A DNA stretch of 64,000 nt, taken from positions 1 to 64,000 of the forward strand of contig NZ_JMPR01000048.1 of NCBI RefSeq assembly GCF_000735525.1. The letters are read 5' to 3'. The stretch is from Tatumella ptyseos ATCC 33301 (GTDB lineage Bacteria; Pseudomonadota; Gammaproteobacteria; Enterobacterales; Enterobacteriaceae). This document shows positions 40,253 to 49,033 of the stretch, piece after piece. The position numbers and the translations under genes are program-made. The notes beneath the pieces are model-generated. The model was given only the letters and a program-made list of their open reading frames with translations, was not told the origin of the DNA and searched no databases. Position 1 is the stretch's first letter. Each line of letters begins with the position of its first letter.

Positions 40253-41179
40253 ATGCAAAAAATTAACTGGCGTCAGATTGAAATATTTCATGCCATTATG
40301 ACCCGTGGCAATCTGACTCAGGCGGCAGAGTTTCTGCATACATCACAGCCGACGCTCAGTCGCGAGCTGGCACGCTTTGAACAGCAACTGGAAGTCACGC
40401 TGTTCAGCCGTGTGCGCGGCAGGCTACAGCCGACCGTGCAGGCTCTGCGCTTGTTTGAAGAGGTCGAGCGTAGCTGGTATGGCCTGGAGCGCATCAGAGA
40501 GACCGCCGAAGGATTACGGGATTTCCACCAGGCCGAGCTGACGGTGGCCTGTCTGCCTGCCTTCTGTCAGTCACTGCTGCCTTCGTTGTGCCAGCCTTTT
40601 CTGCAACGCTACCCCGGGGTAAATATGAACATTATCCCGCGGGAATCCCCGCTGCTTGAAGAATGGCTGTCAGCCCAGCGTTATGATCTGGGCCTGACGG
40701 AAACCTGCCAGCAACCGGCCGGCACCGAGCTACTGCCCCTGCTGACGGTGGACGAGGTCTGTGTTCTGCCGGCCAGTCATCCCCTGGCCGCCCGACCGCA
40801 ACTGACCCCGGAAGATTTTTCCGGGCTCCCGTTTATCAGTCTGTCGCGGGATGACAGCTATCGTCAACTGCTGGATACGCTGTTCCGCGAGCATAATATC
40901 AGCCGGCAGTTACGGATGGAGACACACAGTGCCGCATCGGTCTGTGCCATGGTGAAGGCGGGGGTCGGGGTATCGATCATTAATCCGCTGACCGCGCTGG
41001 ATTATGCCGGCCAGGGAGTGGTCATGCGGAAGTTCAGCATCAGCGTCCCTTTCACTGTCAGCCTGATCCGTCCGCTGCACCGTCCGGACTCGTCACTGAC
41101 CGGGGCCTTTATCCGCCACCTGCAGCAACAAGCCGGACAATTCGTCCGGCAGATAGCCTGTCAGTTACAGACAGACTGA
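40253..41179 (+). CDS. lysR: Transcriptional activator LysR
   Basis: 308 residues, clearly the orthologue of E. coli LysR (activator of lysA). Matching blocks are FLHTSQPTLSRELARFEQQL (helix-turn-helix), GLRLFEEV-type linker, IPRESPLLEEWLSAQRYDLG, METHSAASVCAMVKAGVGVS and PFTVSLIRPLHRP. Senses diaminopimelate/lysine in E. coli. Separated from lysA by the NTF2-like gene. The start follows ACAGGGA at close spacing. Confidence 0.92.
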   Translation: MQKINWRQIEIFHAIMTRGNLTQAAEFLHTSQPTLSRELARFEQQLEVTLFSRVRGRLQPTVQALRLFEEVERSWYGLERIRETAEGLRDFHQAELTVACLPAFCQSLLPSLCQPFLQRYPGVNMNIIPRESPLLEEWLSAQRYDLGLTETCQQPAGTELLPLLTVDEVCVLPASHPLAARPQLTPEDFSGLPFISLSRDDSYRQLLDTLFREHNISRQLRMETHSAASVCAMVKAGVGVSIINPLTALDYAGQGVVMRKFSISVPFTVSLIRPLHRPDSSLTGAFIRHLQQQAGQFVRQIACQLQTD

Positions 41180-41185
41180 CAGCGT

Positions 41186-42352
41186 TTACGGGTGTGCCTG
41201 CGGCCCGGGGGAGCGTGTGCCACCACGGAAGATAATCAGGGTGGTCAGCAGCCCCGCCACGGCCAGGATGGCGGCTGCCACAGGTACCCCGCGCAGGCCC
41301 GCGCTATTTTCTATCACTACACCGCCCAGCCAGGCCCCCAGCGCGTTACCGAGATTAAACGCAGAAATATTCAGGGTAGACACCAGGTGCGGGGCATCAT
41401 GACCATAACGGACCACGTTAATCTGCAACGCAGGTACCAGTGAAAATGCGGCCATCGACCAGAGGAATAGTGTGATTTCCGCCAGTAAAATCTCTCCGCT
41501 GCTCCAGCGGAATAGCAACGAAAATACTGTCAGCAAACTAAAACTCAGCAGAAGGCTTAGCGAAAGCTTACGATCGGCCAGCCGGCCTCCCAGGGTATTA
41601 CCGAGCGTCAGGCCTGCCCCCATCAGAAACAGCGTCCAGCTGACGCCGTCTGCGCTGATCCCGGTAATATGTATCAGCATCGGTGCGATATAGCTGAACA
41701 AAGCAAACATCGCCGCCGAGAACCAGACGGTCGTCAGCAGAGAAAGCCATAGCTTACCGTTATTAAGGGCCCGAACCTCACGCATCAGAGAAACCGGCTT
41801 TTCATCTTTATCTACCGGCAGGCTGATCATCAGCGCAATAAACGCCAGCAGACCAATACCACTGACAGCCCAAAAGGTGGCTCGCCAGCCATATAACTGA
41901 CCAAACCAGGTGCCCAGAGGTACCCCTAAGACATTCGCCAGGGTCAGCCCGGTGAACATCAATGCCACCGCCGACGCCTGCCGTTCCGGTGCGACCAGTC
42001 GCGACGCTACCACGGCACCAATACCGAAGAAGGCTCCGTGACAGAGTGCAGTCACCACTCTGGCCAGCATCAGGAAAGAGTAACCTGACGCGGTAGCACA
42101 TAGCAGGTTCCCGAGAATAAAAATCAGCATCAGCAGCAGTAAGGTTCGCTTACGCGGCAGCCTGGCCGTCAGCATTGCCATCACCGGTGCACCGATAGCG
42201 ACACCGAGAGCATAACCACTGATCAGCCAGCCTGCAGAAGGAATAGACACATGCAGGTTAGCGGCAACATCCGGCAGTAATCCCATAATGACAAATTCAG
42301 TCGTACCAATGGCAAAGGCACTGAGTGCCAAAGCCAGCAAAGCGACGGGCAT
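41186..42352 (-). CDS. MFS transporter, DHA1 family (YdhP/AraJ-like)
   Basis: 388 residues with 12 predicted membrane segments. The start LALSAFAIGTTEFVIMGLLP is typical of the AraJ/YdhP sugar-or-drug exporter group, with RLPRKRTLLLLM (loop 2-3 motif) and ARVVTALCHGAFFGIG. AGGAG precedes the ATG by 5 nt. Convergent with lysR (6 bp between stops). Substrate not deducible. Confidence 0.85.
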   Translation of the reverse strand: MPVALLALALSAFAIGTTEFVIMGLLPDVAANLHVSIPSAGWLISGYALGVAIGAPVMAMLTARLPRKRTLLLLMLIFILGNLLCATASGYSFLMLARVVTALCHGAFFGIGAVVASRLVAPERQASAVALMFTGLTLANVLGVPLGTWFGQLYGWRATFWAVSGIGLLAFIALMISLPVDKDEKPVSLMREVRALNNGKLWLSLLTTVWFSAAMFALFSYIAPMLIHITGISADGVSWTLFLMGAGLTLGNTLGGRLADRKLSLSLLLSFSLLTVFSLLFRWSSGEILLAEITLFLWSMAAFSLVPALQINVVRYGHDAPHLVSTLNISAFNLGNALGAWLGGVVIENSAGLRGVPVAAAILAVAGLLTTLIIFRGGTRSPGPQAHP

Positions 42353-42731
42353 AATGACTCCTGTAACAGGTAATGGGTTCAGCGCACGAAAACTAAAACA
42401 TGGCCGATAGCTGAACTGAGAGAGATAAAATTATTATTCGTTAAGTAAAGCACAGGCGTCAGGTAAGACAAATAGCAAAAAATGCAAAGGATTATTGTAC
42501 TGAACGCAATAATTACGCGGTAATAATCACGTTTATCCCCGGGTGCCGACGGGGGATTACGTTATCATCCTTTATAGTTTACCCCCGGAGAAATTACGAT
42601 ATTATTCAGCCAGCATCGTAATTAACCAAAATACGGAATGTATTACCGGTGCATTTTACTAATAGTGTTAATAACACCCGCTGACGCGATCTTTCTGCAG
42701 AAGTTTAATTTACCCACAGCGTTCATTCTCA
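42353..42731. other. Intergenic region upstream of the PTS operon
   Basis: AT-rich sequence with no credible gene. It holds a 13-bp palindrome GTGTTA-A-TAACAC at 42665-42677, possibly an operator for the downstream operon, and must hold the promoter of the divergent MFS gene. Confidence 0.4.
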
Positions 42732-42786
42732 TTCGATGTGATTACCCGCACAATATTCATCCCTGCCCTGAGGTATAAAAGAGGCG
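42732..42786 (+). promoter_or_regulatory. Class II CRP-dependent promoter of the PTS operon
   Basis: TGTGA-N6-GCACA at 42737-42752 matches 9 of 10 core positions of the CRP site. A -10-like TATAAA at 42774-42779 would put transcription start near 42786, placing the CRP centre at -41.5, the exact class II position. There is no good -35 element, as expected for a CRP-dependent promoter. The leader to the first ATG is about 48 nt. Confidence 0.7.
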
Positions 42787-42833
42787 TTGTCTTTTTTGTT
42801 CAGGATGAAATTAACTACGACAGGGAAATCACC

Positions 42834-43133
42834 ATGAAAAGAATATTACTGTGTTGTGCGGCCGGAATGTCCACCAGCATGCTGGTGGCTCGCATGCAGA
42901 AGTATGCCAGCGAAAATCACCTGGCAGTAGAAATCAATGCCATCAGTATCAATGAGCTGGAAGACCATATCCACCACTGTGACTGTTGCCTGCTCGGGCC
43001 ACAGATAAAATATAAACTTTCTGATATTGAAGAAAAACTTTCCCCCCTGAATATCCCGGTCGCGGTAATCAACACGATGGATTACGGAATGATGCGCGGT
43101 GATAAAGTCCTGGAATCCGCCTTAGCCATGTAA
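42834..43133 (+). CDS. PTS lactose/cellobiose-family IIB component
   Basis: 99 residues (E. coli ChbB 106). The phosphorylated cysteine is in LLCCAAGMSTSML (Cys8 by alignment). C-terminal blocks LLGPQIKYKLSDI and AVINTMDYGMM fit the family. CAGGGA precedes the ATG. First of four genes IIB-IIC-IIA-GH4; takes phosphate from the IIA encoded two genes later and passes it to sugar in IIC. Confidence 0.92.
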   Translation: MKRILLCCAAGMSTSMLVARMQKYASENHLAVEINAISINELEDHIHHCDCCLLGPQIKYKLSDIEEKLSPLNIPVAVINTMDYGMMRGDKVLESALAM

Positions 43134-43149
43134 TGCACCCGGGGGTAAT

Positions 43150-44436
43150 ATGGATATAAACAAAATTTTCGGCTCGCTGGAAAAGTTTATGCTTCCTCTG
43201 GCGGCAAAACTCTCCTCCCAGCGCCATATTATGGCTATCCGTGACGGATTTATTACCGTCATGCCGTTTATGATTATAGGTTCTTTTGTTCTGATCTTTG
43301 CCTATCCGCCATTTACAGAAGGTAATACGTTTTTTATTGCCCGTGGCTGGCTGTGGTTTGCCAGCGAATATAAAGAACAATTACTGACGCCCTATAATAT
43401 GACGATGGGCATTATTTCGGTGTATATCTGCCCGGCTATCGCCTATTGCCTGGCCCGCCATTATAAGCTGGAAGGATTGAATATTGCCTTGCTGGCTCTG
43501 GCCGCTTTTATGCTGCTCTGTTGCCCGATGGCAGAGGGCGTTATGGCGGGGCAGTTTCTCGGCGGAACCGGTATTTTCACCGCGATCATCGTCGCCATCA
43601 TTATTACCGAAATCTCGCGTCTGCTGGTCCTGAAGGATATCGGTATCCGTTTACCTGAACAGGTGCCGGATAATATTCGTAAGTCGTTTAATCAGTTGAT
43701 CCCGATGGCCCTGATGCTGATTGTGCTGTTTCCCGTCAGCCTCGGCGTACAGTCTTTGAGCGGCATGCTTATCCCGCAGGCCATCATGGCGGTATTCAGT
43801 CCGCTGCTTTCCGCCTCGGACTCATTACCGGCGGTGATCCTGGCGGTAGTTATCTGCCATGTGCTCTGGTTTGCCGGTATCCACGGGGCCAGCATCGTCG
43901 GCGGCGTTTTCCAGGCCTTCTGGCTGACTAACATTGGCCTGAATCAGATGAATATGGCCAGCGGCATTCCGCCGGAGCGTATTTTTGTTGAGCCGTTCTG
44001 GGCCTTCTTTATTTTATTCGGAGGCTCCGGTGCCACCATTGGCCTGGTCCTGCTGTATCTGCGCAGTAAATCTGCCCACCTGCGCTCTATCGGGAAAATC
44101 TCGCTGGTTCCGGCCATCTTCAATATTAATGAACCGGTGATTTTCGGCTCCCCGATTGTTATGAATACCCTGTTTTTCATTCCCTTTATCCTCAGCCCGA
44201 TGGTGAACGGCATCCTGGCCTGGTTCGCCATTAAATATGGCCTGGTGGAGCATATTGTCTCACTGGTGCCCTGGACCGCCCCCGCCCCGATAGGTGCGGC
44301 ATGGGCTGCCGGCTGGAATATCAATGCAGCATTACTGGTGATCCTGTTGATCGTTATCTCCGCAGTGATCTACTACCCGTTTTATAAGATCTACGAGCGC
44401 AGCCTGCTCGCGGCAGAATCTGACCCGGAGGAGTGA
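43150..44436 (+). CDS. PTS lactose/cellobiose-family IIC permease
   Basis: 428 residues (E. coli ChbC 452), about ten membrane segments. It begins with LEKFMLPLAAKLSSQRHIMAIRDGF, conserved in this IIC family, and has FAGIHGASIVGGVF and FNINEPVIFGSPIVMN, the substrate-binding signatures. It lies 16 bp after the IIB gene and 1 bp before IIA. Substrate is probably a beta-glucoside such as cellobiose, given the partner enzyme. Confidence 0.92.
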   Translation: MDINKIFGSLEKFMLPLAAKLSSQRHIMAIRDGFITVMPFMIIGSFVLIFAYPPFTEGNTFFIARGWLWFASEYKEQLLTPYNMTMGIISVYICPAIAYCLARHYKLEGLNIALLALAAFMLLCCPMAEGVMAGQFLGGTGIFTAIIVAIIITEISRLLVLKDIGIRLPEQVPDNIRKSFNQLIPMALMLIVLFPVSLGVQSLSGMLIPQAIMAVFSPLLSASDSLPAVILAVVICHVLWFAGIHGASIVGGVFQAFWLTNIGLNQMNMASGIPPERIFVEPFWAFFILFGGSGATIGLVLLYLRSKSAHLRSIGKISLVPAIFNINEPVIFGSPIVMNTLFFIPFILSPMVNGILAWFAIKYGLVEHIVSLVPWTAPAPIGAAWAAGWNINAALLVILLIVISAVIYYPFYKIYERSLLAAESDPEE

Positions 44437-44437
44437 T

Positions 44438-44773
44438 ATGGAAATCGATGAAGAGATGCTCATCAGCTTAATCATCAGTGCCGGAGAAGCAAAGTCCTGT
44501 GCGATGGAGGCGATCCGTGCGGCACGTAACGGTGAATGGGACAATGTACCGTCCTTATTAAAGCAATCGGACGATGCCGCCCGGGAGTGCCATAACGCTC
44601 AGACCCGAATGATAGGAGAAGATGAAGGCTGCGGAAAAATCCCTGTCAGCCTGATTATGGTTCATGCTCAGGACCATATTATGAATGCCATGCTATGCCG
44701 CGAAATGGCTGAGGAGCTCGTCTGCCTGTACCGGAAGTTTAATTCACTCACCTCACAGAGTAAGGATGCCTGA
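44438..44773 (+). CDS. PTS lactose/cellobiose-family IIA component
   Basis: 111 residues, all-helical trimeric IIA. The phosphorylated histidine lies in LIMVHAQDHIMNAML (His76, with His80 nearby). It has the family AGEAKS start and an acidic N terminus. It starts 1 nt after the IIC stop and overlaps the GH4 start by one base (TGATG). Confidence 0.92.
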   Translation: MEIDEEMLISLIISAGEAKSCAMEAIRAARNGEWDNVPSLLKQSDDAARECHNAQTRMIGEDEGCGKIPVSLIMVHAQDHIMNAMLCREMAEELVCLYRKFNSLTSQSKDA

Positions 44774-46164
44774 TGAAAATTGTCACTATCGGAGGAGGTT
44801 CCAGTTATACCCCGGAACTGATTGAAGGTTTGATTCTGCGCCAGAAAAAATTGCCCATTACCGAGATCTGGCTGGTAGATATTGAAGACGGTAAAGAAAA
44901 GCTACAGATTGTCGGTGAAATGGCCCGCCGCATGGTCGAAGCCGCCGGCCTGAACTGGCAAATCCGCCTGACCCTGGACCGGAAAGCCGCACTGAAAGAC
45001 GCCGACTTTGTTACCACGCAGTTCCGGGTTGGCTTACTGGAAGCCCGGCAAAAAGATGAATGTATTCCGCTATCACACGGTTATCTGGGACAGGAAACCA
45101 ACGGTGCGGGCGGGATCCTGAAAGCCTTTCGTACCATCCCGGTCATTCTGGACATTATCAAAGATATGCGTGAACAGTGCCCGGAGGCCTGGCTGGTGAA
45201 CTTTACCAACCCGGCCGGTATGGTCACTGAAGCGGCTATCCGCTACGGGCATTGGGAAAAAACTATCGGCCTGTGTAATGTTCCGTTCAGCCATATTGAG
45301 CAGGCGAAAAAAATTCTCAATCAGCCTGAAGAATCGTTATTTTTTAAATTTGCCGGACTCAATCACTTCCACTGGCATCGCGTCTGGGATCGCCACGGAA
45401 AAGAGCAAACCCGGGCGCTGATTGATGCTATCTACGGTCAGCATATGCAAAATGAAGGGCTGACCAATATTCATCAGATCCCTTTCTATCCGGAGCTGGT
45501 GCGCCATCTTTCTATTCTGCCTTGCGGTTATCACCGTTACTACTATCTGGAAGAGCAGATGCTGGCGCATTCAGTCACAGATTTCAAAGCGTATGCGACC
45601 CGTGCAGAAGTAGTAAAAGAGACAGAGAACCGCTTGTTTGAGCTGTATAAAAATCCGGATCTGAAGGAAAAACCGGAAGAACTCGCTCAGCGCGGAGGTG
45701 CCCATTACAGTGATGCGGCCTGTGACCTGATTGAGTCTATCCATAATGACAGCCGTAAAATGATGGTGGTCAGTACCCGTAACAACGGTGCTCTGACCGA
45801 TTTGCCTTACGACAGCATTGCCGAAGTGACTGCAGTGATCACCTCTCACGGGGCTGAGCCACTGAACTGGGGCACATTCCCGCCGGCTGCGCGTGGTATG
45901 TTGCAGGTGATGAAGGCCATGGAACAGACCGTGATTGAAGCCGCAGTCAATGGCGACTACGGTGCAGCGTTGCATGCATTTACCATTAACCCGCTGATCC
46001 GCGCCGGGGAAACCGCAAAACAGGTTCTGGATCAGTTACTGTACGCACATAAAAAATACCTGCCACAGTTCGCCGACACTATCGCCCGAATAGAGGCGGA
46101 ACAACCTGCCGATACGCAGTATGTTGATCAGTTACTGGCGGATCGTAAACTGCATCAGAAATAA
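44773..46164 (+). CDS. GH4 6-phospho-beta-glucosidase
   Basis: 463 residues of glycoside hydrolase family 4. The NAD-binding start IVTIGGGSSYTPELIEG, QFRVGLLEARQKDE, NFTNPAGMVTEA, the metal-binding cysteine in IGLCNVPFS and histidine in AGLNHFHW are all present. GH4 enzymes use NAD+ and Mn2+ with a redox elimination mechanism. Cleaves the phosphorylated disaccharide delivered by the PTS. Compared with E. coli chb, the operon lacks chbR and chbG. LicH/CelF-type specificity is more likely than chitobiose, but this is inference. Confidence 0.92.
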   Translation: MKIVTIGGGSSYTPELIEGLILRQKKLPITEIWLVDIEDGKEKLQIVGEMARRMVEAAGLNWQIRLTLDRKAALKDADFVTTQFRVGLLEARQKDECIPLSHGYLGQETNGAGGILKAFRTIPVILDIIKDMREQCPEAWLVNFTNPAGMVTEAAIRYGHWEKTIGLCNVPFSHIEQAKKILNQPEESLFFKFAGLNHFHWHRVWDRHGKEQTRALIDAIYGQHMQNEGLTNIHQIPFYPELVRHLSILPCGYHRYYYLEEQMLAHSVTDFKAYATRAEVVKETENRLFELYKNPDLKEKPEELAQRGGAHYSDAACDLIESIHNDSRKMMVVSTRNNGALTDLPYDSIAEVTAVITSHGAEPLNWGTFPPAARGMLQVMKAMEQTVIEAAVNGDYGAALHAFTINPLIRAGETAKQVLDQLLYAHKKYLPQFADTIARIEAEQPADTQYVDQLLADRKLHQK

Positions 46165-46175
46165 TCGCCACTCCC

Positions 46176-46211
46176 TCCGGCGGCTCTTTTCGGGGAGTCG
46201 CCGGATATTTT
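46176..46211 (+). terminator. Terminator of the PTS operon
   Basis: TCCGGCG (46176-46182) pairs with CGCCGGA (46199-46205) around a 16-nt loop, followed by TATTTT. It begins 12 nt after the GH4 stop codon. Confidence 0.6.
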
Positions 46212-46450
46212 CATGCAGAACCAGCTCCGCCTGAGACATGATCACTGTTACCTGCCCTTTACCGATTTTCTGTCCTTTGTCATCACATTACTGATGGACC
46301 AGATCGCTCTTCCTGTAAACCGGCCTGCAGCGGACAGAAAATGCTGCACAATCTGGTCGATGAATTCAAAGCGCAGGGAGTAAATACCGGACAGGAAGTA
46401 CATAAATACATGCGTTCTGTTCCTGTCTTAAAAAGGTGGAGTATTGCCCT

Positions 46451-46873
46451 ATGCGTAGGTCCCTTAAGGTATCCGGTAGTGCAATTTTCATTATTGCTGT
46501 TGCTCTCACCTATGCCTGGCCATGGGTCAAAATGGAATTCGCAGGTAGTGCTCACTATACTGAGCAGGATAAGCGGGAGTATGATTTTTATACTCCTGAC
46601 ATATTAAGAAAAATGCCGCGAATTTCCGCCCGTTATTCCTTTGACTTTGCAAACACAGCAGGACCCGCGACACATGTGTATGCAGTGAAATTCTACGATA
46701 CAAAAGATACCGGAAAAATAAAAAATTATCTGACATCTATAGGATACAAGCGGACTGAATGTGACTTTGAGTCAACGTGTTGGCGCAGAACTGATCCTCA
46801 GGAATCTGTTTATGTCGGTACTTTGAAGGGTGAGAAAACCGTCATCGTGCAGGTTGTCTGCAACTTCAGATAA
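46451..46873 (+). CDS. Small membrane-anchored protein of unknown function
   Basis: 140 residues that I do not recognise. There is one N-terminal membrane segment or uncleaved signal (residues about 8-28), then a soluble domain with YDFYTPDILRKMPRISARY and a C-terminal part with three cysteines (ECDFESTCW, VVCNF). The ATG at 46451 is preceded by GGTGGAG 9 nt upstream; the frame opens 5 codons earlier at a GTG. It is a single gene between the PTS operon and ugd. Size, anchor and isolated position recall orphan immunity proteins, but nothing in the sequence proves this. Confidence 0.65.
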   Translation: MRRSLKVSGSAIFIIAVALTYAWPWVKMEFAGSAHYTEQDKREYDFYTPDILRKMPRISARYSFDFANTAGPATHVYAVKFYDTKDTGKIKNYLTSIGYKRTECDFESTCWRRTDPQESVYVGTLKGEKTVIVQVVCNFR

Positions 46874-47138
46874 CTATTTTCTGTTGGTGATGACAGGATC
46901 CGCTAAGAGCATAACAATCAGAGTTGCGTCGTCAGGTCTGGCTATGTAAACCCGACATTATGATAAAGGGCGAATGCCGCATTTTGTCGTTTCGCTCCCA
47001 TCAGGCCAATAGTGTTCCGGCAACTCGCATCCTGTACCTTTGACGACTTACGGGTATTGCGGGAGGCCAGAGAGTCAATACCTGTGCTGGCAGAGTACCT
47101 GGCGGCAAGGGGGTGGAATACGATAAGACCACCCGCTT
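46874..47138. other. Intergenic stretch, no gene seen
   Basis: Sequence between the unknown membrane protein and the ugd terminator. A 68-codon frame on plus (47012-47218) runs into ugd antisense and lacks a ribosome binding site. No known RNA recognised. Confidence 0.45.
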
Positions 47139-47163
47139 ACAGGCCCGGAGTGAGCGGGCCTGT
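47139..47163 (-). terminator. Hairpin downstream of ugd
   Basis: ACAGGCCCG (47139-47147) pairs with CGGGCCTGT (47155-47163), 7-nt loop, 11 nt past the ugd stop. Weak T tail on the minus strand; better T/A flank on plus. Confidence 0.55.
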
Positions 47164-47174
47164 ATTAAAAACGG

Positions 47175-48341
47175 TTAGTCGTTACCAAACAGATCGCGGG
47201 TATAGACTTTATCGCTGACATCTTTCAGCTCGTCCACCAGACGGTTAGCAATAATAACGTCACACTGCTGCTTTAGCTCGTTCACATCATGAGTGACCGG
47301 GGAATTAAAGAACAAAGGCTCGTTCAGGACTGGCTCATAGACCATCACCTCAACCCCTTTGGACTTCAGGCGTTTCATAATCCCCTGGACTGCGGATGCA
47401 CGGAAATTATCGGATCCGGCTTTCATTACCAGACGGTAAATCCCGACTTTTTTAGGCTTACGCTTCAGGATACTTTCGGCAATAAAATCTTTACGGGTGC
47501 GGTTAGCATCCACAATGGCACTGATAATATTGTTCGGGACATTCTGATAGTTTGCCAGCAACTGCTTGGTATCTTTCGGCAGGCAGTAACCGCCATAACC
47601 GAAGGACGGGTTGTTGTAGTGGCTGCCGATACGCGGGTCCAGGCCAATACCTTCAATAATCTGTCGGCTATTCAGGCCATGGTGTTCAGCATAGCTATCC
47701 AGTTCATTAAAGTAAGAAATACGCAATGCCAGATAGGTATTAGCGAACAACTTAATAGCTTCTGCTTCGGTATCGTCGGTAAACAATACCGCAATATCTT
47801 CTTTTTCGGCCCCGGCCACCAGTAATTCAGCAAAGGTTTTACCTTCAGCCGACTGGCTGCCGACGACAATACGTGACGGATAAAGGTTATCGTACAGCGC
47901 ACGGCCTTCACGTAAAAACTCCGGGGAGAAAATAATATTATCTGTCCCGAGACGTTTTTTCAGTTGGCGGGTGAAGCCGACCGGGATGGTTGACTTGATG
48001 ACGATGGTTGCCTGCGGATTAATCGCCAGCACGTCAGCAATGACAGATTCAACACTTTTGGTATTGAAGTAGTTACTGACAGGATCGTAGTCCGTGGGGG
48101 TAGCGACAATCACAAAATCTGCGCCCTGGTAAGCCTGTTGCTTATCCGTAGTAGCAGTAAAGTTAAGTTCACGCGTCGCCAGATAGTGCTCGATTTCCTG
48201 GTCAACAATCGGGGAAATCTTCTGATTCAGTTTATCGACTTTAGCCTGATCGATATCTAATGCGACCACTTCATTGTGCTGTGCAAGCAGAATACCATTC
48301 GAAAGCCCTACATAGCCGGTACCGGCAATTGCGATTTTCAT
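47175..48341 (-). CDS. ugd: UDP-glucose 6-dehydrogenase
   Basis: Oxidises UDP-glucose to UDP-glucuronate with 2 NAD+, for exopolysaccharide and aminoarabinose. 388 residues, as in E. coli. Rossmann start [16 protein letters not shown]; the catalytic cysteine is in [18 protein letters not shown] 48341 aligns with E. coli; the frame extends to 48446 without support. It stands between yobD and the unknown protein, not beside gnd as in E. coli, and about 9 kb from the O-antigen genes. Confidence 0.96.
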   Translation of the reverse strand: MKIAIAGTGYVGLSNGILLAQHNEVVALDIDQAKVDKLNQKISPIVDQEIEHYLATRELNFTATTDKQQAYQGADFVIVATPTDYDPVSNYFNTKSVESVIADVLAINPQATIVIKSTIPVGFTRQLKKRLGTDNIIFSPEFLREGRALYDNLYPSRIVVGSQSAEGKTFAELLVAGAEKEDIAVLFTDDTEAEAIKLFANTYLALRISYFNELDSYAEHHGLNSRQIIEGIGLDPRIGSHYNNPSFGYGGYCLPKDTKQLLANYQNVPNNIISAIVDANRTRKDFIAESILKRKPKKVGIYRLVMKAGSDNFRASAVQGIMKRLKSKGVEVMVYEPVLNEPLFFNSPVTHDVNELKQQCDVIIANRLVDELKDVSDKVYTRDLFGND

Positions 48342-48506
48342 AGTACATAAGTCCATTGAGTAAGCATGACGCTGCCAGGCTCTGCACTGCTCAGGCAGAG
48401 CGAAATAATAACTATTGTGCCGTCCGGCGCGACAACCACCAAACAAATTATGAGATTTTTTCTGCTTTTAGGAATCGGGAGGCATTTGTACTGTCGACTC
48501 GCCTGA

Positions 48507-48527
48507 CAAAATCCGCCTGGTTCAGGC
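48507..48527 (-). terminator. Small hairpin at the end of yobD
   Basis: GCCTG-GTT-CAGGC at 48515-48527 overlaps the yobD stop codon and is followed on the minus strand by GGATTTTG. A short, weak terminator candidate. Confidence 0.4.
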
Positions 48528-48983
48528 CCGCAGGGTACTCAATGTCTGATAAATCTGTTCCAGGGAGTCAATATCCCTGACGCGGATCAAAAGGTTACGT
48601 TTCTCCAGGGCGACCACCAGAACCCCGTCCTCAGACAAATTCAGCTGCTGAATTCGTGCATAAGAAATATAGATCGCGCCATACCACAGGCCTTCAGGTT
48701 TAAGTAACAATAACGGTCGCCGCAGCCAGACCAGATAAATACCACACAGCAACAGCAGCGAAAGCAACCAGTTTGTCAGCGGATTTCCGGCAGTGACGGC
48801 ATTGTTATAGAGAAGAATAGCCACCAGCACGATAAAGATCATGCCATCGGTAGCCTTAGCCCTCAACAGACTGATCCTTAGCAGCGTTTTTCCTTTCAGC
48901 CAGCCTGTGATCACCTGTTCGAAGAGCAACCAGCCTATAAGGCAGACAGTAAACAGTAATATTGCAGCATCAGTCAGAGACAT
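48522..48983 (-). CDS. yobD: UPF0266 (DUF986) membrane protein YobD
   Basis: 153 residues (E. coli YobD 152) with three hydrophobic segments in the first 90 residues and a cytoplasmic C-terminal part. In E. coli it also follows manXYZ. GGAG 6 nt before the ATG. A terminator (48996-49020) lies between it and manZ, so only a share of man transcripts should reach it. Function unknown. Confidence 0.92.
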   Translation of the reverse strand: MSLTDAAILLFTVCLIGWLLFEQVITGWLKGKTLLRISLLRAKATDGMIFIVLVAILLYNNAVTAGNPLTNWLLSLLLLCGIYLVWLRRPLLLLKPEGLWYGAIYISYARIQQLNLSEDGVLVVALEKRNLLIRVRDIDSLEQIYQTLSTLRA

Positions 48984-48995
48984 AGGTGACTCCTG

Positions 48996-49020
48996 AAAAA
49001 ACGAGGGCTTTCTGCCCCCG
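48996..49020 (-). terminator. Intrinsic terminator between manZ and yobD
   Basis: On the minus strand, CGGGGGC-AGAAA-GCCCTCG followed by six T. It starts 14 nt after the manZ stop and its tail ends just before the yobD ribosome binding site. Confidence 0.75.
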
Positions 49021-49033
49021 TATGAGTACCGGA

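Noticed and set aside
46341-46607. An 88-codon frame overlapping the start of the small membrane protein
   Set aside because: The first part looks protein-like, but the frame changes into the shadow of the better-supported gene and has no good start signal.
47012-47218. A 68-codon frame after the unknown membrane protein
   Set aside because: No ribosome binding site, overlaps the ugd terminator and runs into ugd antisense; no family resemblance.
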